This document shows positions 63,817 to 64,000 of a DNA stretch of 64,000 bases, piece by piece. A program made the translations under genes and the position numbers. The notes under the pieces were generated by a model. That model was not told where the DNA came from. It ran no database searches and worked only from the letters and a program-made list of their open reading frames with translations. The stretch lies in contig NW_017804087.1 in assembly GCF_001625305.1 (NCBI RefSeq), forward strand, positions 1,134,058 to 1,198,057. The letters are read 5' to 3'. Source of the DNA: Branchiostoma belcheri (Eukaryota; Chordata; Leptocardii; Amphioxiformes; Branchiostomatidae). The stretch's first letter is position 1, and each line of letters begins with the position of its first letter.

Positions 63817-64000
63817 CTATGAGAAAAAGGAACACACGTTAATTCAACCATGAAAGAATGAAAAGATCATACTTACCACTTTTTGTATACTGTTTTTGGT
63901 GTTTACATGCTAGGTACATTGGGAACAATGACAGGAAGTTAGGTAAAAGGTCCCAGAAAAGGTTCTCTTCAATTCCCTATGCTACATGCATGTCTGCTGC

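Overview
The window looks like nuclear DNA from an invertebrate deuterostome, most likely a lancelet (Branchiostoma). Genes are intron-rich with GT-AG introns of a few hundred to a few thousand bases. The proteins align with vertebrate orthologues almost end to end. DBR1 and ARMC8 lie head to head, an arrangement I also recall from vertebrates. Small repeats and hairpin elements are dense. One stretch around a 20-N gap appears to be two alleles assembled in tandem, as expected of a highly heterozygous genome. The species call is inference; the gene identities are read from translated exons.

Layout. (1) About 0-29.3 kb, minus strand: one or more unrecognised genes with small, high-GC3 exons spread over long repeat-rich introns. 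Candidate first coding exons lie at 29.26, 18.60 and 13.21 kb (the last duplicated at 12.09 kb). Internal exons lie at 28.2, 9.1 and 0.6 kb. All but the 13.2 kb exon are phase 0, so they could be alternative starts of one gene running off the left edge. (2) 29.4-36.9 kb: mostly foldback elements, a degenerate array built on a 17-bp core, and a 1.3-kb TIR element with TAA target duplications. (3) 36.9-37.7 kb, minus: an intronless 267-residue ORF of unknown function. (4) 41.0-45.0 kb, plus: a six-exon secretory protein with a signal peptide, a C-type lectin domain, two EGF domains and a C-terminal KDEL. A 1.25-kb TIR element sits in its last intron. (5) 46.35-50.12 kb, minus: complete DBR1 (RNA lariat debranching enzyme), 8 coding exons, 542 residues. 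(6) 51.32-60.01 kb, plus: complete ARMC8 (armadillo subunit of the CTLH/GID ubiquitin ligase), 19 coding exons, 670 residues. (7) 61.26 kb to the right edge, minus: the last three coding exons of CDC6 (replication licensing), with another roughly 1.4-kb DNA element in an intron.

The recognised genes are housekeeping (intron RNA turnover, ubiquitin ligase scaffold, replication licensing) and do not form a pathway. They share a divergent promoter (DBR1/ARMC8) and convergent 3' ends (lectin/DBR1, ARMC8/CDC6). The most unusual protein is the lectin-EGF-KDEL gene, predicted to be a resident of the early secretory pathway. Exon boundaries were placed by reading frame, splice consensus and remembered orthologue sequence, without RNA data.
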